DNA of 47,009 nucleotides. Origin: a virus. Of the stretch, positions 25,305 through 33,677 are shown piece after piece. A program made the translations under genes and the position numbers. The stretch's first letter is position 1; the number at the start of each line of letters is the position of its first letter. Location: IMG/VR virus record IMGVR_UViG_3300001769_000019, positions 1 to 47,009 of that record, one strand, 5' to 3'. The notes beneath the pieces are model-generated. The model had not been told where the DNA came from, did no database searches, and saw nothing but the letters and a program-made list of their open reading frames with translations.

Positions 25305-25829
25305 TTAAGCGGCTAGCGCTTGAATAAGTAGGTTATCTACCGATTTATAAAGGTCTTGTAATGTGCCATTATTATCAATTCGGAATGTAACCAATTTACT
25401 ACTTATTCCGTTCTCTGATGAGTGAGCAGCAACCTCATTTATATCTGCGCGGGTAACTTCAATAACAATACCCCCAGCAGCTAAAACTGCCTCTGCTTCA
25501 TTATCAAAACGACAATCACTAATCACAATGCAATCATGCTGTTCCATTTCCTTTTGGGCGCGTAATATCCATAAATCTGAATTGATAGTATTGCGCCCCC
25601 ACTCCGTTCCTAGCGTTTGCAGTGCTACTCGAGGTGAAACACCAAAGCGTGGGTCTACCACTTCTTTTAAATCACCATATAAATGTGCATTATCCCAGCC
25701 GAACATACTGCGGCAAGCGTCTTTCATTGGCTTACTAAACCAATAGTGGTTAAATCCGTGTGCTACTGCCAGATGCTCTGCTACTGTATCTTTACCGCTT
25801 CTTGCCTTACCTGTTAATCCTATGATCAT
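25305..25829 (-). CDS. Deoxynucleoside monophosphate kinase-like P-loop protein
   Basis: Protein of 174 residues. P-loop GLTGKARSGKDTVAEHL (Walker A with Gly-Lys-Asp-Thr), later SRVALQTLGTEWGR-type segment (PRVALQTLGTEWGRN) and VISDCRFDNEAEAV with the conserved Asp-Arg, the pattern of T4 gp1-like dNMP kinases. It would raise dNDP supply, or phosphorylate a modified base if the phage has one. Overlaps a membrane-protein gene downstream of the operon start by 4 bases. Confidence 0.8.
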   Translation of the reverse strand: MIIGLTGKARSGKDTVAEHLAVAHGFNHYWFSKPMKDACRSMFGWDNAHLYGDLKEVVDPRFGVSPRVALQTLGTEWGRNTINSDLWILRAQKEMEQHDCIVISDCRFDNEAEAVLAAGGIVIEVTRADINEVAAHSSENGISSKLVTFRIDNNGTLQDLYKSVDNLLIQALAA

Positions 25830-26110
25830 TGCTTACGCCCCTTAAAAACGTGCTTCACCATGTATGGGTGAGTTTTGATTGATGCAACTATGGCAGCTGG
25901 GCCTGACAGCATGAAAGCGATACCTTCAACTGTGAGCATATCGCCAGCACTTAAGCCACCTATTATTGAAAATACAAAAAACTGACTGGCACCGATGAAT
26001 AAACTTCCTACCGCTGCACCGGTACAGTTTGCATCCCTAACCATCTGGCTTTGAATGCCCAGTAGGAAAACTACGGCAAATTGGCTTGTGAATATTATTA
26101 AGGCGCTCAT
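25826..26110 (-). CDS. Small membrane protein
   Basis: Protein of 94 residues with three hydrophobic stretches (about 3-20, 30-52 and 63-76). No family is recognised. It overlaps both neighbours by 4 bases (another small membrane protein and the dNMP kinase), so the three form a coupled unit. Its function is unknown; possible superinfection or envelope effect is only a guess. Confidence 0.6.
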   Translation of the reverse strand: MSALIIFTSQFAVVFLLGIQSQMVRDANCTGAAVGSLFIGASQFFVFSIIGGLSAGDMLTVEGIAFMLSGPAAIVASIKTHPYMVKHVFKGRKQ

Positions 26111-26445
26111 ACTTTTTGCTGCTCCCTTTTTCCAATAACTAAAACTTGGACAATAAAACTAAGAAGCGCAGTGTAAGCAGCAGTAAAAATCCAGCCGTAA
26201 TATATGAGTGACAAAACGATGATAATTAACATAGCTCTCGACCAAAGCTTACGAAGTGTCATGCCTGTGGGCGGCAGTTCGAAATCATCACTTAAAATAA
26301 CTAGAGGCGTCAGTGTAAGAATTCCGTTGTAAAACCAAACGCCGAAAACGCCGATATTAATTAACCCTTCTTTACCTAAAATGTTGCCTGTTATAAATGA
26401 AGCTATTATAAGCGCCCAGATTAAATGGGTTACTAAGTTACTCAT
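26107..26445 (-). CDS. Small membrane protein
   Basis: Protein of 112 residues with about four hydrophobic segments (8-25, 31-52, 71-87 and 89-105). The loop LSDDFELPPTGMTLRKLWSR is probably cytoplasmic. It overlaps the metallophosphoesterase at one base and the next membrane protein by 4 bases. Not recognised as a family. Operon location suggests an early accessory function. Confidence 0.6.
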   Translation of the reverse strand: MSNLVTHLIWALIIASFITGNILGKEGLINIGVFGVWFYNGILTLTPLVILSDDFELPPTGMTLRKLWSRAMLIIIVLSLIYYGWIFTAAYTALLSFIVQVLVIGKREQQKV

Positions 26446-27605
26446 TAGTCATTAGCCCTTACAGTTTCTTCAATGCGTTTTGGTGAGTAGCCTATCTTCT
26501 TATCAAAGATAATGCCTTGGATGCCTCGTGCAGCTCCGTAAGCGCCACCATGAGCATAAGCGTCTTTTGGCGGGATGATACCAACGGTTTCAACTTTACA
26601 ACCAGGGTGTTCTTTAAACTGAGTCCATGAGTTGTGGTGAACATGGCCGGTAATCCAGTGGCGATATGTGGTTTTACCCCAAAGCTTAAACTGATCATCT
26701 GCCATCTTGCCCGGTAAACTGGACAGCTTGCACGTATGGCCATGAGCGAAACCAAGTAGAACTTTGCCACGCTTCACGTACTGGAACGGGCTATCACCTT
26801 TTTGTACAGTTATGCGGGGGTTATCGCGATACAGCTGCCAAACGTAAGAACCGATAGCGCGACCCAAAATATCATCGTGATTGCCTGGCACGTTGATAAA
26901 TTCCACTTTCTTATATTTACGTAAGCAAGCATCGATAAACATGCGGATAACAACAAAGCCAGCATCCAGCCATTTACCGTGGCGCCCATCAAGATCAAGT
27001 TTGTGTTTGCTACGGCTAGTTTCACCTTGGATATTATCAGCATGGAAGAAATCCCCCGTATTCACCAAAATGCACTCTTCAGTATCTGGCAGGTTCGATA
27101 GCAGGCGCTTAAATACCTTTCTATATACTCGGTCTGCGATTTTAATATCCCAGTCCTCGCCTACTTCTTTACTCCAAGTCATTAAACCGATATGCGGATC
27201 ACCAATCGGAATAACAGTGAACTGGTCAGTGGTTGCCACTGTGTTCTTGAATGGGATAACCGGCAAAGGTTTGATTTCTTCAATCATGCTCTCAACGATT
27301 GCACCAGCGGTTTCCACTTGCTTACTTATATGAACGTTGGTTTTCACCCACTCCATAACGCGGCCAGTGCTGCTATCGTCTTTGTGCTTGTGCCGAACTA
27401 GTGTTGAGTAACCAGACACCAATTGATTTTCTGGGTTGTTGTAGTCTCTGTCGTTCGCTGGGTCGAAACCTGAGTCTTTGAGGTTTTTAATTCGACGCTG
27501 AACAACTCGCTGAGACATTCCATACTGATCAGAAATTTCCTTCGTACTTTTGCCTGCTCTCAGTTCCTCGCGCAGTTCTTCGTGTGTAATCTTAATTGCT
27601 GCCAT
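26445..27605 (-). CDS. HTH-metallophosphoesterase fusion
   Basis: Protein of 386 residues. Residues about 5-45 form an HTH (STKEISDQYGMSQRVVQRRI). Residues about 128-340 are a calcineurin-like phosphoesterase: GDPHIG (135-140), NTGDFFHAD (about 182-190), PGNHDD, FAHGHTCK and GHVHH, i.e. all metal-binding motifs. This family in phages is probably a nuclease or nucleotide phosphoesterase of the SbcD type acting on DNA. It is next to RusA, suggesting a DNA-processing role. Confidence 0.8.
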   Translation of the reverse strand: MAAIKITHEELREELRAGKSTKEISDQYGMSQRVVQRRIKNLKDSGFDPANDRDYNNPENQLVSGYSTLVRHKHKDDSSTGRVMEWVKTNVHISKQVETAGAIVESMIEEIKPLPVIPFKNTVATTDQFTVIPIGDPHIGLMTWSKEVGEDWDIKIADRVYRKVFKRLLSNLPDTEECILVNTGDFFHADNIQGETSRSKHKLDLDGRHGKWLDAGFVVIRMFIDACLRKYKKVEFINVPGNHDDILGRAIGSYVWQLYRDNPRITVQKGDSPFQYVKRGKVLLGFAHGHTCKLSSLPGKMADDQFKLWGKTTYRHWITGHVHHNSWTQFKEHPGCKVETVGIIPPKDAYAHGGAYGAARGIQGIIFDKKIGYSPKRIEETVRAND

Positions 27606-27626
27606 TATTTCACCTTAGCGCACGGC

Positions 27627-27995
27627 TTATGCCGCTATCTTTTCTGGGTTAAGCACTCTTACTATCACTTTGCCACCCTTCACAGGCGCATGTTTGGTGC
27701 TGGTTAGTTTTACTATTTGGCTATCGTCTTTGAATACGCTGGCGTTCTCTAACGCATCAAGCAAAGCCTTATTAATGTTATCTAGGTCTCGTTTTCTTTT
27801 GTCCGGTGGGTAAGCGTCTATTTCTACCTCGATAGGTGCACTTATATTGGTACCGGCATTCGCTTTACGAACAATAAACAAGACAGACAATCTGAATGAC
27901 TTGCCCTTGTCTTTAATGTACTTCCCACCTTTTGCTTTAACCCCGTAATAGTGGTTAATTGTTGGCGGGTATGGCAGTTCAAGTTCAATCATCAC
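27627..27995 (-). CDS. rusA: Holliday junction resolvase RusA
   Basis: Protein of 122 residues, as E. coli RusA (120). The catalytic set is present: RDLDN with Asp70 and Asp72, Lys76 and Asp91, equal to the E. coli numbering. N-terminal LELPYPPTINHYY is also typical. It resolves branched DNA from recombination and replication before packaging. It overlaps the gene upstream by 4 bases. Confidence 0.92.
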   Translation of the reverse strand: MMIELELPYPPTINHYYGVKAKGGKYIKDKGKSFRLSVLFIVRKANAGTNISAPIEVEIDAYPPDKRKRDLDNINKALLDALENASVFKDDSQIVKLTSTKHAPVKGGKVIVRVLNPEKIAA

Positions 27996-28378
27996 GAAGC
28001 ACCATCAAACTCAGGATTAAAACACTGACTTTTTGGTGTTCTTACCTTTTCGATATCGCTTATTGATTGCATTGCTTGTTCAACCACTAACTCAAAATAT
28101 TCTTCAACCCAGCGGTGATCTAAAACCACTGTGCGGCCACGAGCGTAATCAGCAAGTCGATAAATCTCTTCAGGCGGGCAAACAATAAAGTTAAACTCCT
28201 TACCCGCTGCGGCCGCCTTGCGCTTAAAAAAAGCAACATCCTCATGGCGCACAAAAACCACCAAATCAGTGGGTTTAACCCTATCCAGCATCGATGTGGT
28301 GCGGCCTGTTTGGCACATGCTGATTTGCGCCTGTTTAACAAGATTTCTTACATATCCGCCGAAGCCATACTTATCCAT
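27992..28378 (-). CDS. Hypothetical phage protein
   Basis: Protein of 128 residues, not assigned. It opens MDKYGFGGYVRNLVKQAQIS and contains the segment TGRTTSMLDRVKPTDLVVFV followed by an alternating alpha/beta part (EFNFIVCPPEEIYRLADYA, TVVLDHRWVEEYFEL). The TGRTTSML segment recalls a P-loop-like Gly-Arg-Thr-Thr but lacks the Lys of Walker A. It starts 51 bases after the P4-type integrase stop and overlaps rusA. Confidence 0.55.
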   Translation of the reverse strand: MDKYGFGGYVRNLVKQAQISMCQTGRTTSMLDRVKPTDLVVFVRHEDVAFFKRKAAAAGKEFNFIVCPPEEIYRLADYARGRTVVLDHRWVEEYFELVVEQAMQSISDIEKVRTPKSQCFNPEFDGAS

Positions 28379-28429
28379 TCAACACCCCTTTTTACTGTTT
28401 TGTGTATTCCATATTGGAAAACCCGACAT

Positions 28430-29677
28430 TTACGCTACATTGCTGTAATTATTAGCTATTTCCTGATTTTGCGTTTCATGCTCTGGCGCTTGGCAGGCGG
28501 TCTCCAAATCATTAAATAGCCATTCGTGATACTGGGTTAACGCTTCACGCTTCACCGTTATCGAGTCGGCTTTGATGTAAACCAAATCCAAGCCTTTTTG
28601 CTTGTGGTTAAGCAAACGCTCTGCTACCCAGTAATCGATACCAATGGTTGCCCATACGCTACGGGCAAGCTTTCTTAGGTCATGGGCTGACCAGTTACGC
28701 CTTGATGCTGTTCTTACTAATTGGTCTGCTGTACTGGCGCTTATTGGTGATTTACCACCGAACAGGTATTCACCTTTACATCGCTGTTTATAATCTGTCA
28801 GTAGTTGGTGTGCATGTTTGGTGATTGGTAGCGTGTGAACTGCGCCCGTTTTAGTTACCGACTCAGGCAGGGTTATTACACAGCTATGCAAGTCGATGTA
28901 ACGCCATTTAAGTTGGCGAGTCTCACCGATGCGAGTAGCAAACATCAGCATGAATAACAGCATTACCTTAGTGCTTTCTGGCAGGTTCGATAACTGTTCT
29001 ACTACACCCTTTGCATCTTCAACTAACAACTTACCTTGCTTTGGCTCTATTCTTCGCTGAACGTGATCGCGAAACTTCATACCCGCCATTGGGTTAACCG
29101 ATATAAGCTCTAATTCTTTTGCGCTGGCGAACGCTCGTTTAAGAACGGCGAAGTGCTGTCGAATAGTGGAAGGTTTCAGGCTCTGGTTTTGAAGTGGAAG
29201 TATTAACTGTTCATCGATAACCACTTTGCGAACTGCAGTAATGCTTACGTTCTCTAGCATTGGGAACAGATGCCTGTTTATTGCGCTCAACACGCTCTTG
29301 CGGCGGCTTTTGCTTTTTAACGCCTCTTTCTCAGTTCTTGCTGCATACCAGGTAAGCAAATCGCCAACGGTTTTAAAGCTAGTGCTTTGAATCTCTTTCC
29401 CATGGTGAAGCTTTTCAATGATGCCTGGTAGCATTGCTAGCACATCTTTAGCCTTCAATGTAGGCCAGTAACCTAAACGCGTTCGCTTTCTAGCCCCACC
29501 TTCATATCTAAAATAAAACCACAGTGCGCGTTCACGACTTTTATGAAAGCGCAACCCTAGCGGATTTCGGATATCACGCAACTCACTCACATCAACATCT
29601 AATGCATGCTTTTTAATTGCTGTATCGTTAAGGTTGATGGGAAGGTACTTCAACTTTAAAATCTCCCGCCAGCGCAA
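28430..29677 (-). CDS. Tyrosine recombinase, P4-like integrase
   Basis: Protein of 415 residues with a DUF4102-type N-terminus (INLNDTAIKKHALDVD, LGLRFHKSRERALWFYFRY) and a catalytic domain with a full RKHRHY set: Arg in FATRIGETRQLKW, Lys in VTKTGAVHTLP, His and Arg in SAHDLRKLARS, His in LLNHKQKG, Tyr in LDLVYIKAD. Unusually it lies in the middle of the leftward early/nin-like stretch, not at the prophage end. Start may be internal because the chosen ATG overlaps the upstream gene by 22 bases. Confidence 0.9.
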   Translation of the reverse strand: MRWREILKLKYLPINLNDTAIKKHALDVDVSELRDIRNPLGLRFHKSRERALWFYFRYEGGARKRTRLGYWPTLKAKDVLAMLPGIIEKLHHGKEIQSTSFKTVGDLLTWYAARTEKEALKSKSRRKSVLSAINRHLFPMLENVSITAVRKVVIDEQLILPLQNQSLKPSTIRQHFAVLKRAFASAKELELISVNPMAGMKFRDHVQRRIEPKQGKLLVEDAKGVVEQLSNLPESTKVMLLFMLMFATRIGETRQLKWRYIDLHSCVITLPESVTKTGAVHTLPITKHAHQLLTDYKQRCKGEYLFGGKSPISASTADQLVRTASRRNWSAHDLRKLARSVWATIGIDYWVAERLLNHKQKGLDLVYIKADSITVKREALTQYHEWLFNDLETACQAPEHETQNQEIANNYSNVA

Positions 29678-29967
29678 GAGACGCCTCTAATATTTCTGAG
29701 CATCTCTTGTAACTCCGCCGCCTCTTTTTTGCTGGTTGCTTTGCCAAGGATAAGAACCTTACCTTTGTGCCTAACGCTCTCTGCTGGATTGAGTGGGCGA
29801 CATTTAACACCCATTGCTTTGAAGAACGCTAACTGCCCCTCCTGCCTTGCTTTTTCATAGCCTGCTAAATTAGGTAGCCCAAAAGGTATTGATAACATCT
29901 GGCGCTTCACTTCCATTTTCTGCGCAAGGGTTAAAAATAACTCTGCCATTTCTTTGCTAAATGCCAT
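29656..29967 (-). CDS. Hypothetical phage protein
   Basis: Protein of 103 residues, unrecognised. The N-terminal half is helical and basic (FLTLAQKMEVKRQMLSIPFG), the C-terminal half basic with VRHKGKVLILGKATSKKEAA. No membrane segment. It sits directly after the NinB-like gene and overlaps the P4-type integrase start, inside the nin-like set. Possible nucleic acid binding from charge only. Confidence 0.55.
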   Translation of the reverse strand: MAFSKEMAELFLTLAQKMEVKRQMLSIPFGLPNLAGYEKARQEGQLAFFKAMGVKCRPLNPAESVRHKGKVLILGKATSKKEAAELQEMLRNIRGVSCAGGRF

Positions 29968-30435
29968 TTAAGCCCCCATAGCCTTTAAATAAAGATCGTG
30001 ATTAGTGGTTAGCGTGTAACGCTGGCTATCTGCCCAGTCTTTAATAGCGTTCAAATAACGGTGCATTTGCTGGGTGTTGAAGTTGCCGGTTACTGTGATA
30101 GATACAGGTGGGCCCATAAGGTAAATTTTCTTACTTTGTGGTAATTGTTTTATCACCTGGTCATAAATGGTTTTGAATTCTTCATTCTCACGGGCTATGG
30201 GAACGCCAAACACCAACTTGCAATAAGCGTTCATATACTTAGCGCTTTTACCCGTTTGGCTACTCAGTTCGTTGTACCAGTGGTGTTGCAATGCTTTCAT
30301 AGCATCTAGGCGTGAAGGAGCGCTTTCACGCACCTTCACATCAACCATTTTACCTTCACGAAACCATTCACATGCTGCTTGGTTCACTGATTCAAGTTGC
30401 TGAAGGTTTGCAACGGTTACGCTTTGCCAGCTCAC
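29968..30435 (-). CDS. NinB-like recombination accessory protein
   Basis: Protein of 155 residues. The arrangement resembles the NinB/YbcN family (lambda NinB 146): a strand with VDVKVRESAPSRLDAMKALQ, then HHWYNELSSQTGKSAKYMNA, then YCKLVFGVPIARENEEF and a C-terminal helical part. NinB binds single-stranded DNA and helps recombination. Similarity is in layout more than in identity. It overlaps the upstream 58-residue gene by 4 bases and precedes rusA in the same direction. Confidence 0.5.
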   Translation of the reverse strand: MSWQSVTVANLQQLESVNQAACEWFREGKMVDVKVRESAPSRLDAMKALQHHWYNELSSQTGKSAKYMNAYCKLVFGVPIARENEEFKTIYDQVIKQLPQSKKIYLMGPPVSITVTGNFNTQQMHRYLNAIKDWADSQRYTLTTNHDLYLKAMGA

Positions 30436-30608
30436 GCTTCAATCTCCTTCCATAGCGCATCAAAATAGGCTTGATTACTTAGGTTCTCAGCCGTGACTTC
30501 ACGATACTCCTCATTGATACGGCGAGACTTAGCGCGCTTTTGCAAAGTTGGGCTTTTTGTTTCACGCTTAATGCGTAGTGTTCGGTTTTCTAATTGGTGT
30601 TGGTTCAT
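30432..30608 (-). CDS. Small basic protein
   Basis: Protein of 58 residues from the ATG at 30608, chosen because this start overlaps the previous stop as ATGA (a longer frame from 30656 would overlap far into the previous gene). It is basic and helical (RIKRETKSPTLQKRAKSRRI) with an acidic C-terminus. Not recognised. It sits between a small HTH-like gene and NinB-like gene, all translationally coupled. Confidence 0.55.
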   Translation of the reverse strand: MNQHQLENRTLRIKRETKSPTLQKRAKSRRINEEYREVTAENLSNQAYFDALWKEIEA

Positions 30609-30862
30609 GCTGCTTTTACTCCAAAGATTGCCATGCGTAACAGGCTTTGGTTGCAATGTTCGCGGCCTTGGATGCTTACAACTTTAACCTTGCGATTAGG
30701 TAGAGGGGTTTCTTCCACTTTGTATTTCTTGCTGTGCCTAATGTTGTAAATTAGGCCAGATGCGCGCATTGCGGTTATTTCCATTTTGGCGGCGAGTGTT
30801 GCAGCTGTATGCCAGCCTCCATCACGATGCATTATTTCTGCTGCTTCTTGAGTGTTGTTCAT
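30605..30862 (-). CDS. Small winged-helix-like protein
   Basis: Protein of 85 residues. Pattern DGGWHTAATLAAKMEITAMR then ASGLIYNIRHSKKYKVEETP looks like a winged HTH followed by a wing. Function unknown; could regulate early genes or bind DNA. It overlaps Dam upstream and the 58-residue gene downstream. Confidence 0.55.
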   Translation of the reverse strand: MNNTQEAAEIMHRDGGWHTAATLAAKMEITAMRASGLIYNIRHSKKYKVEETPLPNRKVKVVSIQGREHCNQSLLRMAIFGVKAA

Positions 30863-31395
30863 GCTGCCACCTCTAACTTATCAACCTGTCCTTTAGTCAT
30901 TAGCGCTTCACGCGTAACAAACGAAACATGCCCAGCGCTTATACGGTGTGGGTCAAATACGAATATCACTGAGCCTTTGTTATTGCCCTTTTGCGGTACG
31001 CCGTTCTTTAGGAACGCTAAGCGGCCATCGGTAATAAAACGGGTTTCACTGGCATATTGCTGAGCAAGGCTGAACCATTTAACTGATGGGTCGCACATAA
31101 CAAGCATTACTGTCATTCGCCCGTTTAACTGTGCTTCAATGGCCTTTTCCACCCAGGGCGCGATCTTAGAATATGGCGGGTTACACCATAGAGCACCCAT
31201 TTCAATTAAGCCGGCACCAGGTATGCGGCACTTTGCATCTTCTGCCCAATCTTTAGAAAGCGCATCATCTTCGGTGGTCCAATAGTCTGAACACTTAGCA
31301 GTTTCTTCTTCAGCGCATACATCGAACCCAAAGCAAAACTCTTTATCTAACGCTTCAAACACCTCTGGTGGTGTAGCCCATAAATCGTTTGACAT
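30859..31395 (-). CDS. Phage N6-adenine methyltransferase (Dam family)
   Basis: Protein of 178 residues of the phage N-6-adenine-methyltransferase type: start NDLWATPPEVFEALDKEFCF, GFDVCAEEETAKC, the catalytic WCNPPYSKIAPWVEKA (NPPY at 72-75), and VIFVFDPHR. It probably methylates adenine in GATC or a similar site, giving protection from restriction or replication timing. It follows DnaB at a 6-base gap and overlaps the small wHTH gene. Confidence 0.9.
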   Translation of the reverse strand: MSNDLWATPPEVFEALDKEFCFGFDVCAEEETAKCSDYWTTEDDALSKDWAEDAKCRIPGAGLIEMGALWCNPPYSKIAPWVEKAIEAQLNGRMTVMLVMCDPSVKWFSLAQQYASETRFITDGRLAFLKNGVPQKGNNKGSVIFVFDPHRISAGHVSFVTREALMTKGQVDKLEVAA

Positions 31396-31401
31396 AATCC
31401 C

Positions 31402-32823
31402 TTACCCCTCGAACTTATCTGAAAACTTTTTAGCTTTGGGCACATCACCCACAATCTGGCGGTTAGCAAGTGGTTTGAACTCGCTGTACTCACCACGGAA
31501 AACAGAACCTACCATCCCAATTTCACCCATACGGCATTTGCCTATGATGATTTCGGCTAGGCCTTTGTCTTGGCTGTTCTCGTTGTAAACCTCATCGCGA
31601 TAGATAAAAATTATCTTGTCTGCGTCTTGCTCAATCTGCCCAGACTCGCGTAGGTCTGAGTTAATTGGTCGCTTGTTATTGCGAGTTTCAAGTGAGCGAG
31701 AAAGCTGGCTCAAAACAAGGAATGGGCAATCGAACTCTTTAGCTAACGCTTTAATGCCTCGGCTAATTTCACTGATTTCGTTCACTCGGTTGTCTGTTTT
31801 GCTATGGCCGCGAATAAGTTGAAGGTAATCAGCCATTATCAACGTGGGCTTGCCGTGCTTTTTTTGGTACCGGCGCAACTCTAATCGCATGCGCGGTATA
31901 GTCATGTAAGCATCATCAATTACTGATAGGTGAGTTTCCTTCAGCTGCGCCATTACGTTAGAAACTCTCGCCCAGTGTTCATCAGTCATACCGGCCTCTT
32001 GATCACCAGGGCGCTGAATTGACGAAATAGGCACTTGCCCAATGGAAGATAGAAGCTTGTAGATAAGCTGCTGGCGCGGCATTTCCATGCTAAAAACAAT
32101 TGGCTTTCCGCCGTTTACTGCTTCACTGGCTACCATGTTCATTGCTAGCGTGGTTTTACCCATCGATGGCCTAGCCGCTAAAACAATCATGTCAGCTGGT
32201 TCTAAACCGTTTATCTTCTTATCTAGGTCTTTAAGGCCCGTAGATATTCCAGCTATTTCGCTGCCTGAATTAATGCGCGCTTCTAACTCATCAATAGCTG
32301 AACCAATAGCAGCTTCAATCGAGTAATCTGATTCATTGGTACAAAGCTTTTCAGATACATCACCCAAGCGCTTTTCAGCGTTGCCAAGTATCTCAATTAC
32401 ATCAGAGCCGTCTGAGTTGTAGCACTGCTCTTGAATGTCATGTGTTGCAGCAATTGCCTGGCGCTGTAGCGAACGATTGCGAACTGTATTCGCATAGGTC
32501 ATAAGATTCGCTGTTGAAGGAACATTTCGCACCAGTTCGTAAACGTAAGTGTCACCACCAACGTCTTCTAACCACTGCTTGTGCATCAGGAAATCAGGCA
32601 AAGTGATTAAGTCTACTGCGCGGCCAGAACCAATCATTTCAGTGATAGCGCGGTAAATCAGGCCATGCGCACGGCTGTAGAAATCCCCATCGTTTAAAAT
32701 TGGCGCTACAGCATCAAACAACTCGTTATTGCTTAGGATTGCACCTAGTACGCCTTGCTCAGCTGTCGGACTGTGCGGCGGGATTCGAAGTGTTTCAGAA
32801 TTACTCACGCTTGTTCCCTCCAC
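31402..32823 (-). CDS. dnaB: Replicative DNA helicase DnaB
   Basis: Protein of 473 residues. N-terminal domain PHSPTAEQGVLGAILSNNEL; linker; RecA-type core with Walker A LAARPSMGKTTLA (about 216-226), Walker B-type LIMADYLQLI, and SQLSRSLETR with the Arg finger region, then SDLRESGQIEQDAD. Hexameric helicase that opens the phage origin. Its start overlaps the initiator gene by 19 bases, so loader and helicase are translated together. Having its own DnaB it may not depend on the host helicase. Confidence 0.95.
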   Translation of the reverse strand: MEGTSVSNSETLRIPPHSPTAEQGVLGAILSNNELFDAVAPILNDGDFYSRAHGLIYRAITEMIGSGRAVDLITLPDFLMHKQWLEDVGGDTYVYELVRNVPSTANLMTYANTVRNRSLQRQAIAATHDIQEQCYNSDGSDVIEILGNAEKRLGDVSEKLCTNESDYSIEAAIGSAIDELEARINSGSEIAGISTGLKDLDKKINGLEPADMIVLAARPSMGKTTLAMNMVASEAVNGGKPIVFSMEMPRQQLIYKLLSSIGQVPISSIQRPGDQEAGMTDEHWARVSNVMAQLKETHLSVIDDAYMTIPRMRLELRRYQKKHGKPTLIMADYLQLIRGHSKTDNRVNEISEISRGIKALAKEFDCPFLVLSQLSRSLETRNNKRPINSDLRESGQIEQDADKIIFIYRDEVYNENSQDKGLAEIIIGKCRMGEIGMVGSVFRGEYSEFKPLANRQIVGDVPKAKKFSDKFEG

Positions 32824-33677
32824 TGCTTGTTTGAAAGGAATTTAGCAGGCCACATTTTTTCGTGATTGAAGTAATCAGATGTTTGGTTAGTGCCTTGCTT
32901 GCTGGCAATGTCTTGGTGCGCTTCTAGTGCAAAGGCGCACATCTGGTTAACTTCGGCTTTGAATGCTTCAACACCTATGCGGTTGATGTAGCTGTCAGTG
33001 AAAAGCTTTGCAAAGTTGTTGGTGTAAGTCTTCTCCTTCGGAGCTTTGTTTTTAAGACCTACAAGGTCTTTGCATTCTGCCCATTTCTTCCAGAAGTAAT
33101 TGAATGCGTTTTTGCGAAGTTCAGAGTGCACAGGCGGGGTCGCAGACCCTGCATAATTTTTATTATTGTTAAGATCATTATTGTTTTCTTGGTCACACGA
33201 TTGGTCACACGATTGGTCGCTACCACCATTCAAGCCCTTTATTTCTGCGGTGTGTGGTTGGTCACTTGATTGGTCACTTGATTGGTCGAATTTTTGCCAT
33301 TTTTTCCAGTTAAGGAATGTAACTCTTTGACCAACGCTACGCTGACCGCGCTTTATAGTTTCACGGCTAATAATGCCAAGTTGTTCAAAGCTGGCAAGAA
33401 CGCGCTTAACTTTTGAGTCATTAATACCTTGCTCAACAAAATGCTGGCGCTTTGTGAACAATTGACCCGGGTGAAGGAACACAGGAACGCCGTCAACTTC
33501 AATCTTACGACTCTTGTGTTGAGCATCTAATAGCATATCCAAGAACATGCCTCGAGCTATTAAATCGGTGTAGAAAGGCTGTTTCTTAATATCGCGCCAT
33601 AGGCTTATATAGCCGTTCTTGCTGGGCATTACTCGCTGCCCCTCATGTAATTGATAGACATTGGCTTGATTACCCAT
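32805..33677 (-). CDS. Replication initiator with internal iterons
   Basis: Protein of 290 residues. The N-terminal about 130 residues are a winged-helix DNA-binding domain (GYISLWRDIKKQPFYTDLIA, GQLFTKRQHFVEQGINDSKV, LEQLGIISRETIKRGQRS). The linker about 133-172 has tandem DQSS/DQSC repeats encoded by 12-bp iterons and then an Asn-rich run. The C-terminal part (KNAFNYFWKKWAECKDLVGL) may bind the helicase. This is the layout of lambda O: initiator carrying its own origin. Followed by dnaB. Confidence 0.8.
   Translation of the reverse strand: MGNQANVYQLHEGQRVMPSKNGYISLWRDIKKQPFYTDLIARGMFLDMLLDAQHKSRKIEVDGVPVFLHPGQLFTKRQHFVEQGINDSKVKRVLASFEQLGIISRETIKRGQRSVGQRVTFLNWKKWQKFDQSSDQSSDQPHTAEIKGLNGGSDQSCDQSCDQENNNDLNNNKNYAGSATPPVHSELRKNAFNYFWKKWAECKDLVGLKNKAPKEKTYTNNFAKLFTDSYINRIGVEAFKAEVNQMCAFALEAHQDIASKQGTNQTSDYFNHEKMWPAKFLSNKQWREQA
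33153..33289. other. Probable replication origin (iterons plus AT-rich patch)
   Basis: Six copies of TTGGTCac/gc with a 12-bp period: 33189, 33201 and 33213, then 33258, 33270 and 33282 (two groups of three). An almost GC-free stretch at 33153-33190 lies next to the first group and would be the unwinding element. All are inside the initiator gene, as in lambda ori within O. The period of 12 differs from the 10.5-bp helix turn. Confidence 0.7.

Noticed and set aside
28120-28519. Several frames on both strands around the start of the 128-residue gene
   Set aside because: All overlap the better supported genes and show no ribosome site or recognisable composition.
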